Shown here piece by piece: positions 26,719-35,178 of a stretch of 64,000 nt of DNA. The first letter of the stretch is position 1. Every line of letters begins with the position of its first letter. Where the stretch lies: assembly GCF_018255755.1 (NCBI RefSeq), contig NZ_CP073766.1, positions 6,508,501 to 6,572,500 of the forward strand. The letters are read 5' to 3'. The notes under the pieces are model-generated. The model was not told the DNA's origin. It saw only the letters and a program-made list of their open reading frames with translations, and made no database searches. The stretch comes from Chitinophaga sp. HK235. GTDB lineage: Bacteria; Bacteroidota; Bacteroidia; Chitinophagales; Chitinophagaceae. Position numbers and translations under genes: made by a program.

Positions 26719-27410
26719 ATGACCATGTTTGTTTTTGACCAGAATCTTTCTCCCTGATGCATGTTCATGTAATTCCGGACGGCAGTAATATCCTTTTCTG
26801 TCACCTGTGACCTGTAAAACCGGAGCAGGGATAAACGTTGCTCCAGTACGCTGAGATCTGTGTTGATCTGTGGATACAGGTCTTTGGTTAGTTTGCTGAT
26901 CCAGCGGGTATATTCCTCCGGACGGATTTCTCCGGCGTAGGGAAGTTCTTCATAGTATTTTATCTTTAAAGGGAAAACATGTTCGGCACATTGCCGTACC
27001 AGTATATGATCGATATGGCCGCAAATTCCCAACGGGGAATAAACCTCTGCAGGCCTGAGACTTTCGTTCAGCATGGCGAGATCGCTGGAGATGCGCTGTT
27101 TTAGCTGCTTTTCATGATCAATATCACAGGTATGATCAAAGATATTGTTGACAGACCATCCTCTCAGCAGTGCTTCATCATAATCAAGCACGTGTGCCCT
27201 GACGGATATTTTTTTACAGAAATGTTTATGCTCTGTATACCTTAAAGCAGATATTTTCTCGGTGTCCGACAGGGTGGAATAGGGCGCAAAGGAGCTTCTG
27301 GAGAAGATAGTGACAATCGTGGTGTCCGCTGATATAACACCAGAAAGCAGCAGCCCTGCCATTGAATAGGCGGTATCATCAAAATGGGGTTCCAGGATCA
27401 GTGTGCTCAT
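26715..27410 (-). CDS. PIG-L/LmbE-family N-deacetylase
   Basis: This 231-aa zinc-dependent deacetylase of the PIG-L family has the metal-binding PHFDD (residues 8-12, normally PHxDD) and the second motif GHIDH (about residue 128), which supplies the third His. The protein is of typical size. Members remove acetyl from GlcNAc-type residues, such as MshB and BtrD/Neo16 in aminoglycoside synthesis. Here it would free the amino group of the N-acetylhexosamine after its transfer to the cyclitol. Both ends overlap neighbouring genes by four bases (ATGA). The exact substrate is inference from the operon. Confidence 0.82.
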   Translation of the reverse strand: MSTLILEPHFDDTAYSMAGLLLSGVISADTTIVTIFSRSSFAPYSTLSDTEKISALRYTEHKHFCKKISVRAHVLDYDEALLRGWSVNNIFDHTCDIDHEKQLKQRISSDLAMLNESLRPAEVYSPLGICGHIDHILVRQCAEHVFPLKIKYYEELPYAGEIRPEEYTRWISKLTKDLYPQINTDLSVLEQRLSLLRFYRSQVTEKDITAVRNYMNMHQGERFWSKTNMVI

Positions 27411-28240
27411 TGTCGGTGATGTTGGAAGGGATCTTTAAGCTGAAAGACGTAGATGCCTGCATTGCTGTCTTTTTGCCGGTCGAATGGAATGAACTGCCGG
27501 AGATCAAACCCGGCCATCCCTGCAAATGTTACAAGCTCCTGCTGTGTAAGTAATTTCTGTCGCAGCGTTTTATACACGGTTTTTTCCACTTCTCCATTCC
27601 CGCGGATAAAATCGAAGGTCTGGTGTGAACAAAGGATGCCTGATGTAGTGTCGTAATCCTCCCAATACTTCATGGATGCTGAAAACGTGCCCTTGTCTGT
27701 ATGAACACCATGCACAATGCCGTAGGTATAGATATTTTTCGGGTAACTATGTTGTGCCTGGCGGAGCTTTTCTGTGTCCCGTATTCTGAGATCTGTGATA
27801 AAGCAGCCATCAGGCTCTATGCAGGCGGCAATTTGCCGGAAAATATATAACACGCGTTCTTCCTCAAGAAAGTGCGTAAGAAAATCATCCACTGCTATCG
27901 CAATATGATGACTGTCTTTTATCACGGCTTCAGCGCCATTGGCACGGATTGTTTTTATCCGGCACTGGATATGCGGAGGAAGATCATGGATCTTTTTGTC
28001 CAGGTGGGTGAGCATGCTTTCGGAGATGTCAACACCGGTGACGGTATGTCCTTTGTCTGCCAGCTTAAGGATGACCCGGCCTGTACCGCAGCCGTATTCG
28101 ATTATTTTCCGGGGTGTGTTGCCTATAAGGTCGAAGTATAGCTCTTCTGCTTCATCAGAATAAGCATCGCCGGCGGCAGCGTCAAACAAGGCAGGGTCGT
28201 AGAACTGGTCTTCCCAGGGGGTTATCAGGGTATTATTCAT
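27407..28240 (-). CDS. Class I SAM-dependent methyltransferase
   Basis: The 277-aa Rossmann-fold methyltransferase has motif I at residues 46-54 (KIIEYGCGTGRVI), the acidic end of strand 2 in VTGVDISESM and the post-motif VDDFLTHFLEEE. The pattern is that of small-molecule methyltransferases, including the sugar N-methyltransferases of the DesVI/TylM1 kind. It has no signal or rRNA-methyltransferase features that I can see, so it is more likely a tailoring enzyme than a resistance enzyme. Position in the operon suggests N- or O-methylation of the aminocyclitol or its sugar. It overlaps both neighbours by four bases. Confidence 0.78.
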   Translation of the reverse strand: MNNTLITPWEDQFYDPALFDAAAGDAYSDEAEELYFDLIGNTPRKIIEYGCGTGRVILKLADKGHTVTGVDISESMLTHLDKKIHDLPPHIQCRIKTIRANGAEAVIKDSHHIAIAVDDFLTHFLEEERVLYIFRQIAACIEPDGCFITDLRIRDTEKLRQAQHSYPKNIYTYGIVHGVHTDKGTFSASMKYWEDYDTTSGILCSHQTFDFIRGNGEVEKTVYKTLRQKLLTQQELVTFAGMAGFDLRQFIPFDRQKDSNAGIYVFQLKDPFQHHRQ

Positions 28241-29265
28241 TGGGTAATAATTTCACTGTAATTCATCCAGCTCGCATCGATCAGGTATTCGAGGTCTGCA
28301 TACCTTCTTTCATAGCACCAGTTGCAATCGGCGCAGCTGGAGATATATCCGCCGTTTAATGCCTGGAGATGCTCTTCCCGGAGGCGTTTCATTTTTTCAC
28401 CCTGCCAGAATGATCTGAAGCCATCTTCACCCTGCCATTGCCCCCAAACAAATTCAGCGACGCCATTGAGGTGATCACAGAAGCCCAGTCCGCCTTTTGA
28501 GTTAACATATAAATAGGTGAATGGGTGAATACAGAATTTTTTAACCTTTTGTACGTTGGTGTTTTCGTGAAGCAAAGAGGCTGAATATTCTATTTTCAGA
28601 TAGGGGTGCTCTTTCACGAGTTGTGTTAACTGAGCAATGGAATGGTTGACCTCCTGGGGATGATGGATGAGATTGGAAGGGTCTTCCGGCGTGGTTTTCA
28701 GGGGTTCCATCTTAAAATGTGTGATGCCGAACTGCATTCCCAATGTTACAATCTCACGCAGCTGATGAATATTGTCACCACTTGCAGTGATACAGAAGTA
28801 GAGGTTGTCAGCCACTTTATGATGGTTGCTCAGTAGCGCATCCTTCAGTATTTCCATGTTCTGAAGAACCCTGGTCATGGAGGCGCCGCCTCTGATGTGT
28901 TCGAATGTTACTTCATCGGCAGCATCGAAGGAGATACCTACCAGCACACCTTCGCGGCCCAGTTTTTCCCAAAGTGCGGGCCGGTTGATAGTGCCGTTGG
29001 TAATCAATTTGATCCGCTTTTTATAACTCAGCGCTACGTCGAGATAGTCATCGAAGTTCTTCAGCAGCGTACTTTCTCCCCATCCACGGAGATCAATAAA
29101 TTTAGCATGAGGAAAGAGGTTCTTCGCGATGTCGAGATACATCTCAAAAGGTAATACATCTCCCTTAAAGCCGGCAGAGCGGCACATCGGGCAACTCAAA
29201 TTACATCTGTCAGTAAGCTCAATATAGAGTGCCTGGGGGTAGTCTGATAATTGAGGGTCTATCAT
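28237..29265 (-). CDS. Radical SAM protein with SPASM-type C-terminus
   Basis: The 342-aa protein carries the CxxxCxxC cluster motif at Cys21, Cys25 and Cys28 (TDRCNLSCPMCRS). Radical SAM barrel features include LRGWGESTL and KLITNGTI. A Cys-rich C-terminus (KKFCIHPFTY, GFCDHLNG and SSCADCNWCYERRY) is typical of SPASM/twitch auxiliary clusters. It is the first gene of the operon. In butirosin, BtrN is a radical SAM dehydrogenase that oxidises 2-deoxy-scyllo-inosamine, and this protein may fill that step here. Its C-terminus is longer than that of BtrN, so an epimerase or another oxidation cannot be excluded. The start at 29265 follows a non-coding region of about 500 bases. Confidence 0.8.
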   Translation of the reverse strand: MIDPQLSDYPQALYIELTDRCNLSCPMCRSAGFKGDVLPFEMYLDIAKNLFPHAKFIDLRGWGESTLLKNFDDYLDVALSYKKRIKLITNGTINRPALWEKLGREGVLVGISFDAADEVTFEHIRGGASMTRVLQNMEILKDALLSNHHKVADNLYFCITASGDNIHQLREIVTLGMQFGITHFKMEPLKTTPEDPSNLIHHPQEVNHSIAQLTQLVKEHPYLKIEYSASLLHENTNVQKVKKFCIHPFTYLYVNSKGGLGFCDHLNGVAEFVWGQWQGEDGFRSFWQGEKMKRLREEHLQALNGGYISSCADCNWCYERRYADLEYLIDASWMNYSEIITQ

Positions 29266-29798
29266 AAGATGGGGTTTTAGTTATGTCTTTACATTGTTCT
29301 TACCTGGAGTGTATGCTGATTGCTCTTTCGGATGGGATGGGTACCAACTGATTGGATGGGGTTGTTTTTTTGCTTCTCTCAGAGATGATATATGATATTG
29401 TGTTCACACATCAACACTTATTCCAATTTAGCGTTTTTTGAGAATATTGTAAAATAAAATTTAGTATGGATGGCTAACATTTTGCTGACGGGCTGAGGCT
29501 TTTGGGCGATCTGTCTTTTTGGACCTGTCTGTTTTTTAAAACAACGTGGACCCGATGTTGTTTATTACCCGCTGATGAATCTTCCTGTTCAGGAAGAAGG
29601 GATTTTTGTCCCGGATGGGGTCTGTTTAAGTTGGAAGCCCGGGAATGCTTAAAACCTTGTTAAAATTCAGTCTGTTTCCGGTATAGTCGCCGGTAAACAT
29701 AATAACTGCGTAGTATATACGTTTTTGACTAAATTTGAGCCAGAAAAACTTATAGCCAACAAATCCGGATGACAATAAAGTCTCCGGTCCAATCTGAT
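29266..29798. other. Divergent intergenic region upstream of the aminocyclitol operon
   Basis: About 530 bases separate the radical SAM gene (minus) from the CsgG-like gene (plus). I see no credible small gene. On the minus strand TAAATTGG (29430-29423) is one base off the -7 consensus, but it lacks a -33 TTTG at the right distance. On the plus strand TAAATTTG (29730-29737) matches exactly. An A/T-rich stretch at about 29441-29466 separates the two. Confidence 0.5.
29730..29737 (+). promoter_or_regulatory. Bacteroidota -7 box ahead of the CsgG-like gene
   Basis: TAAATTTG matches the TAnnTTTG -7 consensus and lies 62 bases before the preferred start codon at 29799. No TTTG is present 19-20 bases upstream, so only the -7 element is supported. 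Confidence 0.45.
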
Positions 29799-30626
29799 AT
29801 GAAGAAGAATATTATTACAGCTGCAGCATTACTCCTGGCCTCCTGTGCCTTCGGTCAAACCAAGCCGCTCATTGGTATTGTATTCAAAGGCAGTGACAGC
29901 ACGGGCCACCAGGCTGCGATCCGGAATGCCGTGGAAGATGCTTTCCTGCGCGCCAAACGGTTTGATTTTGTAGAACGGGAAGCCATCGACCAGGTAAAGG
30001 GCCAGTCGTCTGAGAATGCGCAGCTGACAGCCATGAAAGAACTGAAAGCCCAGTACCTGCTGGTAGGCAACGTGGTGAGTGTCATGGAGGACCAGAAACA
30101 GTCCAAACTGCCGGTGCTGGGTACTACCGTAACCCCACAAACGGAGATCATCTTCAATGTAAAAGTGATGGACGTTAATTCCGGTGAACTGGTGGCTGCC
30201 GGCAACTTCGCCAATACCGGCAAAGGCAAAAACGCTTTTAACGACGCTCTGCTGGGTACCCGCAGCCGCCTGGATAAATTTGTTAAGGATAACTTCAGGC
30301 TGATGGCTTCCATCGCCTCCATCGAGGAAAAGAACGCCTATGGCGATGCGGTCAAAGTACTGCTCTCCGCAGGTAAGGCCGTGGAACTGAGAGAAGGAGA
30401 TGAATTTAAAGTGTATGAGTCGGTAGAAGTAAATGTGGATGGCAAAAAGATCACCCGTAAGAAAACAGTCGGCAAAATCGTGGTTTCCCGTATCGAAGAC
30501 GAACATTTCAGCGTTTGTACGGTACTGGAAGGTGCCGGCGAAATCACCAAACTGATCACCGGCGGTGCCACGCTCCGATGCGAGCTGACTGCCGAAGCTC
30601 CCAAAAAACTCTTTTTCCAGAAATAG
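29799..30626 (+). CDS. CsgG/curli-assembly-like exported protein
   Basis: The protein of about 275 aa has a signal sequence (MKKNIITAAALLLASCAFGQ) whose LASC is compatible with either a lipobox or ordinary cleavage. The body resembles the CsgG family: IGIVFKGSDSTGHQAAIRNA, FVEREAIDQVKGQ, LKAQYLLVGNVVSVMED, and KVMDVNSGELVAAGNF, as in outer-membrane CsgG and related FlgT/LpoB-type folds. The pore-forming loops of true CsgG are not recognisable, so it may be one of the many soluble relatives. An in-frame ATG at 29769 would add ten residues before the signal sequence and is less likely. It is a single gene closed by a clear terminator. Confidence 0.65.
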   Translation: MKKNIITAAALLLASCAFGQTKPLIGIVFKGSDSTGHQAAIRNAVEDAFLRAKRFDFVEREAIDQVKGQSSENAQLTAMKELKAQYLLVGNVVSVMEDQKQSKLPVLGTTVTPQTEIIFNVKVMDVNSGELVAAGNFANTGKGKNAFNDALLGTRSRLDKFVKDNFRLMASIASIEEKNAYGDAVKVLLSAGKAVELREGDEFKVYESVEVNVDGKKITRKKTVGKIVVSRIEDEHFSVCTVLEGAGEITKLITGGATLRCELTAEAPKKLFFQK

Positions 30627-30643
30627 ATTTTTTGTTTCGTGTG

Positions 30644-30679
30644 AAGCTGCAGCTATGGGAAGATAGCTGCAGCTTTTTT
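30644..30679 (+). terminator. Intrinsic terminator of the CsgG-like gene
   Basis: A 13-bp perfect stem (AAGCTGCAGCTAT, 30644-30656, with 30663-30675) closes a 6-base loop and is followed by a T-run to 30679. It lies 17 bases after the stop codon. It may also end the minus-strand usher-like gene's antisense reading only weakly. Confidence 0.88.
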
Positions 30680-30704
30680 CATTTCTCCCCTATAAAATAA
30701 CACC

Positions 30705-33512
30705 CTAGTTTTTCGCGGTACTGTTCCCGAATCTCTTCACTTTCACCGGGCGTTTTTGCACCTGTATATGCAATCCTACTTTTACAGGAGTGCTGGTCGT
30801 TAATGTAATTTGCTGTGGTGGCTCTACATACTGATACTTTTCAGGCAAACTTCCCGCATCAACCGTGATGGTATATGTATTTGAAGGGGCATATAATGTG
30901 AAGATGCCATTTTCGTTGGTGCGTGCCATAAAGATTTTTCCTGTGGGGTCTTTAGCAGTAACAGCTATTGCTGCTACACTTTCATCTGTACTATAACTTA
31001 ATGATTCTTTTTGCAGCATTACATGCCCCTGAATCACCCCTATTTTGTGTAAAGGAATTTGTATATGTGTTTTACCATTCACCGATATCACCCTGTCGCT
31101 TGTAAAATACCCCCCTGCAGATAATATGGAGATCTTTACTGGACCATTGGGCAGGTTTTTAAACGTGATTCGTCCTTCATTACCGGTAACAAAAACCTCC
31201 TGATTGATCCGTACCATTACATTCCTGGCCGGATGCTCACCAGGGTCTAATGAATAGTTGCTATTATCATCTTCAAAAAGGAAAATATCCAGTGTTCCAA
31301 TAGTATTCAATGGTACCTTATTACCGCCAAATTGTTTCCTGACCCCTATATCTATTCCATTGATCTGCTCACCAAAACCGCCATATATCCTGTTGTATCC
31401 GGCCTCCAGCGTCAACCGGGGGCTTACCCTGTAAATAGTATTAACAGAGAGGTTATTGTATAAACGATTAAAACTACTCTGATAAGTAATATAATCGAAC
31501 ACCTGAAACGACAGCCTGTTATGAAACAGGTGTCCACTATAACCCGGACTTATGGAGATCAACTGGTATTTTTTTCCTGGCAGGACATATTGATTCATTT
31601 CACCAGCCAGATAAGGCCCATGCTGAATAAACGCATTTAAAAGAAAATGTTTGTAGGTCAGGCCGGAATAGATCCTGAAAGCAAAAAAATTCGTGTATAC
31701 GGCAGTGTTGCCTTTATTAACCCCCATGTCTGCGGTGATCCAGAAAAGTTGTCCATTTTGTCCCTGATAGCGAAGGTCTCCGCTTAACCTTACTGATTGT
31801 AGGGATGGAGAAATCATTCCAAATCCATTGCTATACTCCGTATGCTCTTCATAATAATAAGGCTTCAAACCCAATTGCCAATGTTCATTGAGTACTTTGG
31901 TTGTCCCAAGTTCCAGCGTGCGCAGGAAATAGTTGTCATAGTAGCCTTTATATACCGGGGATATATACTGAGGGGTAGCACCAAACTGGCTGTAACGTAT
32001 GTACCAGGGTTGTCCTCCACTGGGTGTAAAAATTATTTTTTGGTCGAGGTTCAATACACCTTTCCGGACGCCGGCATAGAATGGTGTGCTGTAATAATTA
32101 ATAGATATCCCCTGCCATCTTTTACCTATATAGGTATAATTAAATGCCCCTGCAAAACCGCGGGCATTTTTACTATCATGTTCATATTCCTGTGTGGTGC
32201 TGTAGCTGGTGTATGCGCCACCTTCCATCTGATGTTTTCCATTCGGGGATTGCCAACCCACACTCCCTCCACCCAGTACATCATCTTTTCGTTCCTCCGG
32301 ATTTTGTTGAAAGATAAACTGCGCATTTCCATTTACAGCATCGGATAAATGAAAAGATGTGTGTAAAAAGTAAGCATTATAGGGGGTATAGAATTCATTA
32401 TTGCTGCCAGTAAAACTGCCTATCAGATTGTAATTTCCATTTACATATCCGGCTTCAAATTTAAATAATGTATCTGGTGTAAGTATTGCCGCTGCACCTC
32501 TTCCGCTTAGCATCATTTCATAACTCCGGAAGATGCTGCCTGCAGTGAGGTCACATGCAGGGTTTTGATAGTTGATAAAAGTATTGGTCAGCATCCAGGT
32601 TTTAGCGTGAGTAAAGTAACGGGCATCTGCCTGATATCTTAACTTCTTATTTTCTGTCAGATCTGCCTGGCCTCCTGCCAGTGCTTCCAGGTAGTGGTAG
32701 TCTGAACCAGTCATCCGGCTATAGATAGCAACAGTATGCCCCGGTCCTGTGGCATTACCTTCCGGAGATAGGTCTGCAGCATAGTTACGTTGATTGGATA
32801 CATTGTATACAGTGACCGGCAAAGTGGCAATAATATCGTTATTGGCGTTTTGCCCTGTAATGCGCAGCTGATTACGGGTATTAGCCATTAACGCATGTGG
32901 TATTCTAATCCGGAAATGTACAATGGTATCTGAAAAACCATTCACCGTTAGCGTTGATAACGTCAGTTCCTTTTGTGACTGCAAAGGGTCCGTAACAGCG
33001 ATTGTTACTTTTTGTGAAATATTGCCGGTATTACTGCATTTCAAGCTCACATCCGCTTCATTTTTTCCGCTCAACAGATATATGTCCGGTTCCAGTACCT
33101 GCAGGGATATACGATTCACCGGGGTCAGGCTAATAGTGGTGCTATCCGTTAATATGTGGTCCGTACTGATAGCCTTCCAGGTGATCAAATAGTTTTTATC
33201 TGCAGAAGTACTACGGGGAATGTACATGGTGGCCGTTAGTAAAGCACTGTCTCCCGCTGCTACAACAATTTCCGGTTGCTGGGTAGTGATTTGCTGAAAA
33301 GGTGTGCAATACAATATTGGCCGGTAAGAAATACTTTTTGCCGTATGGTTGCTGATAACAGCCGATATCGTAAGTGTGGATCCTGAACTTATTTGTGTAT
33401 AACGTTGTTGTATACGCATAACTCCCTGTGCGCGGACATTTCCTGTTATACATATATACGCGTATAACAGCGCAAAGCGGAGTATATATCTGGAATTTTC
33501 AGAGGGGCTCAA
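30705..33512 (-). CDS. Large outer-membrane beta-barrel protein, usher-like candidate
   Basis: The 935-aa protein has a signal region (YILRFALLYAYICITGNVRA), two N-terminal Ig-like/beta-sandwich stretches (about 35-240), a long barrel of amphipathic strands with many Tyr and Asn (about 250-720), and a C-terminal part with a DxN-type loop (FEDDNSNYSLDPGEHPARN) and carboxypeptidase-regulatory/Cna-B-like repeats. I do not recognise it as a classical FimD usher. Its size, barrel and position opposite a PapD-like chaperone and pilin-like genes suggest an equivalent role. No ATG precedes the signal peptide in frame, and a stop lies five codons upstream, so TTG at 33512 is the only sensible start. 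Confidence 0.6.
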   Translation of the reverse strand: MSPSENSRYILRFALLYAYICITGNVRAQGVMRIQQRYTQISSGSTLTISAVISNHTAKSISYRPILYCTPFQQITTQQPEIVVAAGDSALLTATMYIPRSTSADKNYLITWKAISTDHILTDSTTISLTPVNRISLQVLEPDIYLLSGKNEADVSLKCSNTGNISQKVTIAVTDPLQSQKELTLSTLTVNGFSDTIVHFRIRIPHALMANTRNQLRITGQNANNDIIATLPVTVYNVSNQRNYAADLSPEGNATGPGHTVAIYSRMTGSDYHYLEALAGGQADLTENKKLRYQADARYFTHAKTWMLTNTFINYQNPACDLTAGSIFRSYEMMLSGRGAAAILTPDTLFKFEAGYVNGNYNLIGSFTGSNNEFYTPYNAYFLHTSFHLSDAVNGNAQFIFQQNPEERKDDVLGGGSVGWQSPNGKHQMEGGAYTSYSTTQEYEHDSKNARGFAGAFNYTYIGKRWQGISINYYSTPFYAGVRKGVLNLDQKIIFTPSGGQPWYIRYSQFGATPQYISPVYKGYYDNYFLRTLELGTTKVLNEHWQLGLKPYYYEEHTEYSNGFGMISPSLQSVRLSGDLRYQGQNGQLFWITADMGVNKGNTAVYTNFFAFRIYSGLTYKHFLLNAFIQHGPYLAGEMNQYVLPGKKYQLISISPGYSGHLFHNRLSFQVFDYITYQSSFNRLYNNLSVNTIYRVSPRLTLEAGYNRIYGGFGEQINGIDIGVRKQFGGNKVPLNTIGTLDIFLFEDDNSNYSLDPGEHPARNVMVRINQEVFVTGNEGRITFKNLPNGPVKISILSAGGYFTSDRVISVNGKTHIQIPLHKIGVIQGHVMLQKESLSYSTDESVAAIAVTAKDPTGKIFMARTNENGIFTLYAPSNTYTITVDAGSLPEKYQYVEPPQQITLTTSTPVKVGLHIQVQKRPVKVKRFGNSTAKN

Positions 33513-33760
33513 TTTCCAATATGTTTAATGAGGTTGGTGTAACTGAATGGTTATCCACAATTTCATCTGGTTGACAGATTGCATTCCTAATCTTAAATGT
33601 ACAAATAAATAAAAACGATTAATGAACTACATATACATATATTTCAATTATATAAAAAATAAATTAATATAAAAGTGAATCTGATTTTCAATTATTATTG
33701 TAGCACAATACTTCTCAATAACATTCAAATGCTTTGTTTAACACTCCCAAACTATCATTT

Positions 33761-34306
33761 ATGATTACCAAAATTCGCATGTTTATTCTGGCGGCGGTAC
33801 TTTGTTTTCCGTTCGTATCTAAAGCCCAGTTTACTCCAACGGCAAGTACCACATTAACAGTAAACCTTACGGCACTATCAGGTATTGTATTAAATGCCGC
33901 CGGGCTTAATCCCACATTAAATTATTCTACGTCTTCTGATTATGCAAACGGCGTAACATTATCGCAAACGGCTGCACTCTCAGCTTTCAGTACGTCGCCT
34001 TACAGTATTACTGTTTACGCCAGCGGCCAGTTGGTAAATACGACCAATAGTTCCAACACTATCCCCGTAGGAGATGTAACGATAACCCCGTCACTGGCAG
34101 CAGCTAATCCGGCTATCACTATTACGCCGCAGGCTATACCGGTTTCCGCTGGTAGTGCCCTGAAACTGATTGCTTCTACTGCCGGCACAATATTGCAGAA
34201 TTTCAATCTTGCATATTCTACCGTAGGCGCTCCAACAACTGATTTTATCAACAAACTGGCAGGTTCGTATACTACAACCATCACTTACGCCATCACCAAC
34301 CCCTGA
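33761..34306 (+). CDS. Secreted pilin-like beta-rich protein
   Basis: This 181-aa protein has a signal peptide (MFILAAVLCFPFVSKAQ) and a body made almost only of Ser, Thr, Ala, Val and Asn in alternating beta-strand patterns, with no Cys in the mature part. It ends in TTTITYAITNP, nearly the same end as the 311-aa protein at 35175 (TTLTYTITNP). Its central SDYANGVTLSQTAALSAFST and PYSITVYAS segments correspond to FANYTNGVTINQTNALAAFS and PYSITANTS in that protein. The pattern is of a fibre subunit folded with help of the neighbouring chaperone. The ATG at 33761 is chosen over an in-frame TTG at 33734. Confidence 0.65.
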   Translation: MITKIRMFILAAVLCFPFVSKAQFTPTASTTLTVNLTALSGIVLNAAGLNPTLNYSTSSDYANGVTLSQTAALSAFSTSPYSITVYASGQLVNTTNSSNTIPVGDVTITPSLAAANPAITITPQAIPVSAGSALKLIASTAGTILQNFNLAYSTVGAPTTDFINKLAGSYTTTITYAITNP

Positions 34307-34347
34307 TCACTTCAAAGGCAGGATTATTTTAAAATAGTTATATCTTG

Positions 34348-35178
34348 ATGAGGTTATTCTTTATGATGATTGTGCATATACTGGTATATGTACCTGTATA
34401 TGCACAATTAGGTATCGCAGCTGCTCCCATGCAATTAAAATTCGATGCAAATGCAGGAGCCACCCAAACACAAAAAGTAATCCTGAGTAATCCCAGTAAG
34501 GGATCTGTTATGGTAGCCGCTGAATTCTCAGACTGGTACCGCGACAGTACCGGTAATATCATTTATGCTCCACCTTCTTACCTACCTGCATCCTGCTCCG
34601 GATGGTTGAAAATTTTTCCTGCCAGCGAATTTGTATTACAACCGGGAGAACTTAAAGAAGTGACCATTATGCTCAATATGCCGTCCAATGCGCTTAAAGA
34701 AAGTACCAACAGCATGTTGACATTTACACAACTGAATAAACAGCAGGTAATGTCCCCACAAGGTATTGCTATTAACCTCGCTGTAAGAGTTGGCGTACAA
34801 ATCTATAACGTACCACCAGGTGTACATATAAAGGAAGTGGATATTGATCAGTTTACAGATACTTTATTTAAAGGGGGAAATATCGCAGGGAAACAACTGC
34901 TCCTAAGGCTCCGTAATTCAGGGGAGTTGTCTGCCGAAGGCAAAGCCAGTATTGAATTAACCCATAAGGAAACAGGCATAAAAACCGCTCTTCCGGCTGT
35001 TTCATTCTATACACTTCCAGGCGCCATACGCCAGATAAGAATACCATTAGCCGACAGTTTGCCTCCGGGGAGATACAGCGCAGTTGCATTAGTGGATTAC
35101 GGAGAAGATCAGGAGCTGAGGGTAGGGGAACTGGAGTTTACATATACAGCAGGCAATGGGCTAAAAGTAGTAAAATGA
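34348..35178 (+). CDS. PapD-like periplasmic chaperone
   Basis: The 276-aa protein has a signal peptide (MMIVHILVYVPVYAQ) and two Ig-like domains. The first, AAPMQLKFDANAGATQTQKV then ILSNPSKGSVMVAAEFSDWY and WLKIFPASEFVLQPGELKEV, has the order of strands and the xxPGExxxV motif of pilus chaperones. The second begins near residue 165 (GNIAGKQLLLRLRNSGEL). It lacks the classical PapD Lys/Arg pair that I can place with certainty. It stands between two pilin-like genes and overlaps the second by four bases (ATGA), consistent with one operon. It probably binds the beta-rich subunits during transfer across the periplasm. Confidence 0.7.
   Translation: MRLFFMMIVHILVYVPVYAQLGIAAAPMQLKFDANAGATQTQKVILSNPSKGSVMVAAEFSDWYRDSTGNIIYAPPSYLPASCSGWLKIFPASEFVLQPGELKEVTIMLNMPSNALKESTNSMLTFTQLNKQQVMSPQGIAINLAVRVGVQIYNVPPGVHIKEVDIDQFTDTLFKGGNIAGKQLLLRLRNSGELSAEGKASIELTHKETGIKTALPAVSFYTLPGAIRQIRIPLADSLPPGRYSAVALVDYGEDQELRVGELEFTYTAGNGLKVVK

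Noticed and set aside
27407..28240. 16S rRNA methyltransferase giving aminoglycoside self-resistance
   Set aside because: The sequence looks like a small-molecule class I methyltransferase. I see no motif of the ArmA/KamB type.
29829..30506. Minus-strand open frame opposite the CsgG-like gene
   Set aside because: It is a shadow frame. The plus-strand protein has a signal peptide, family motifs and a terminator.
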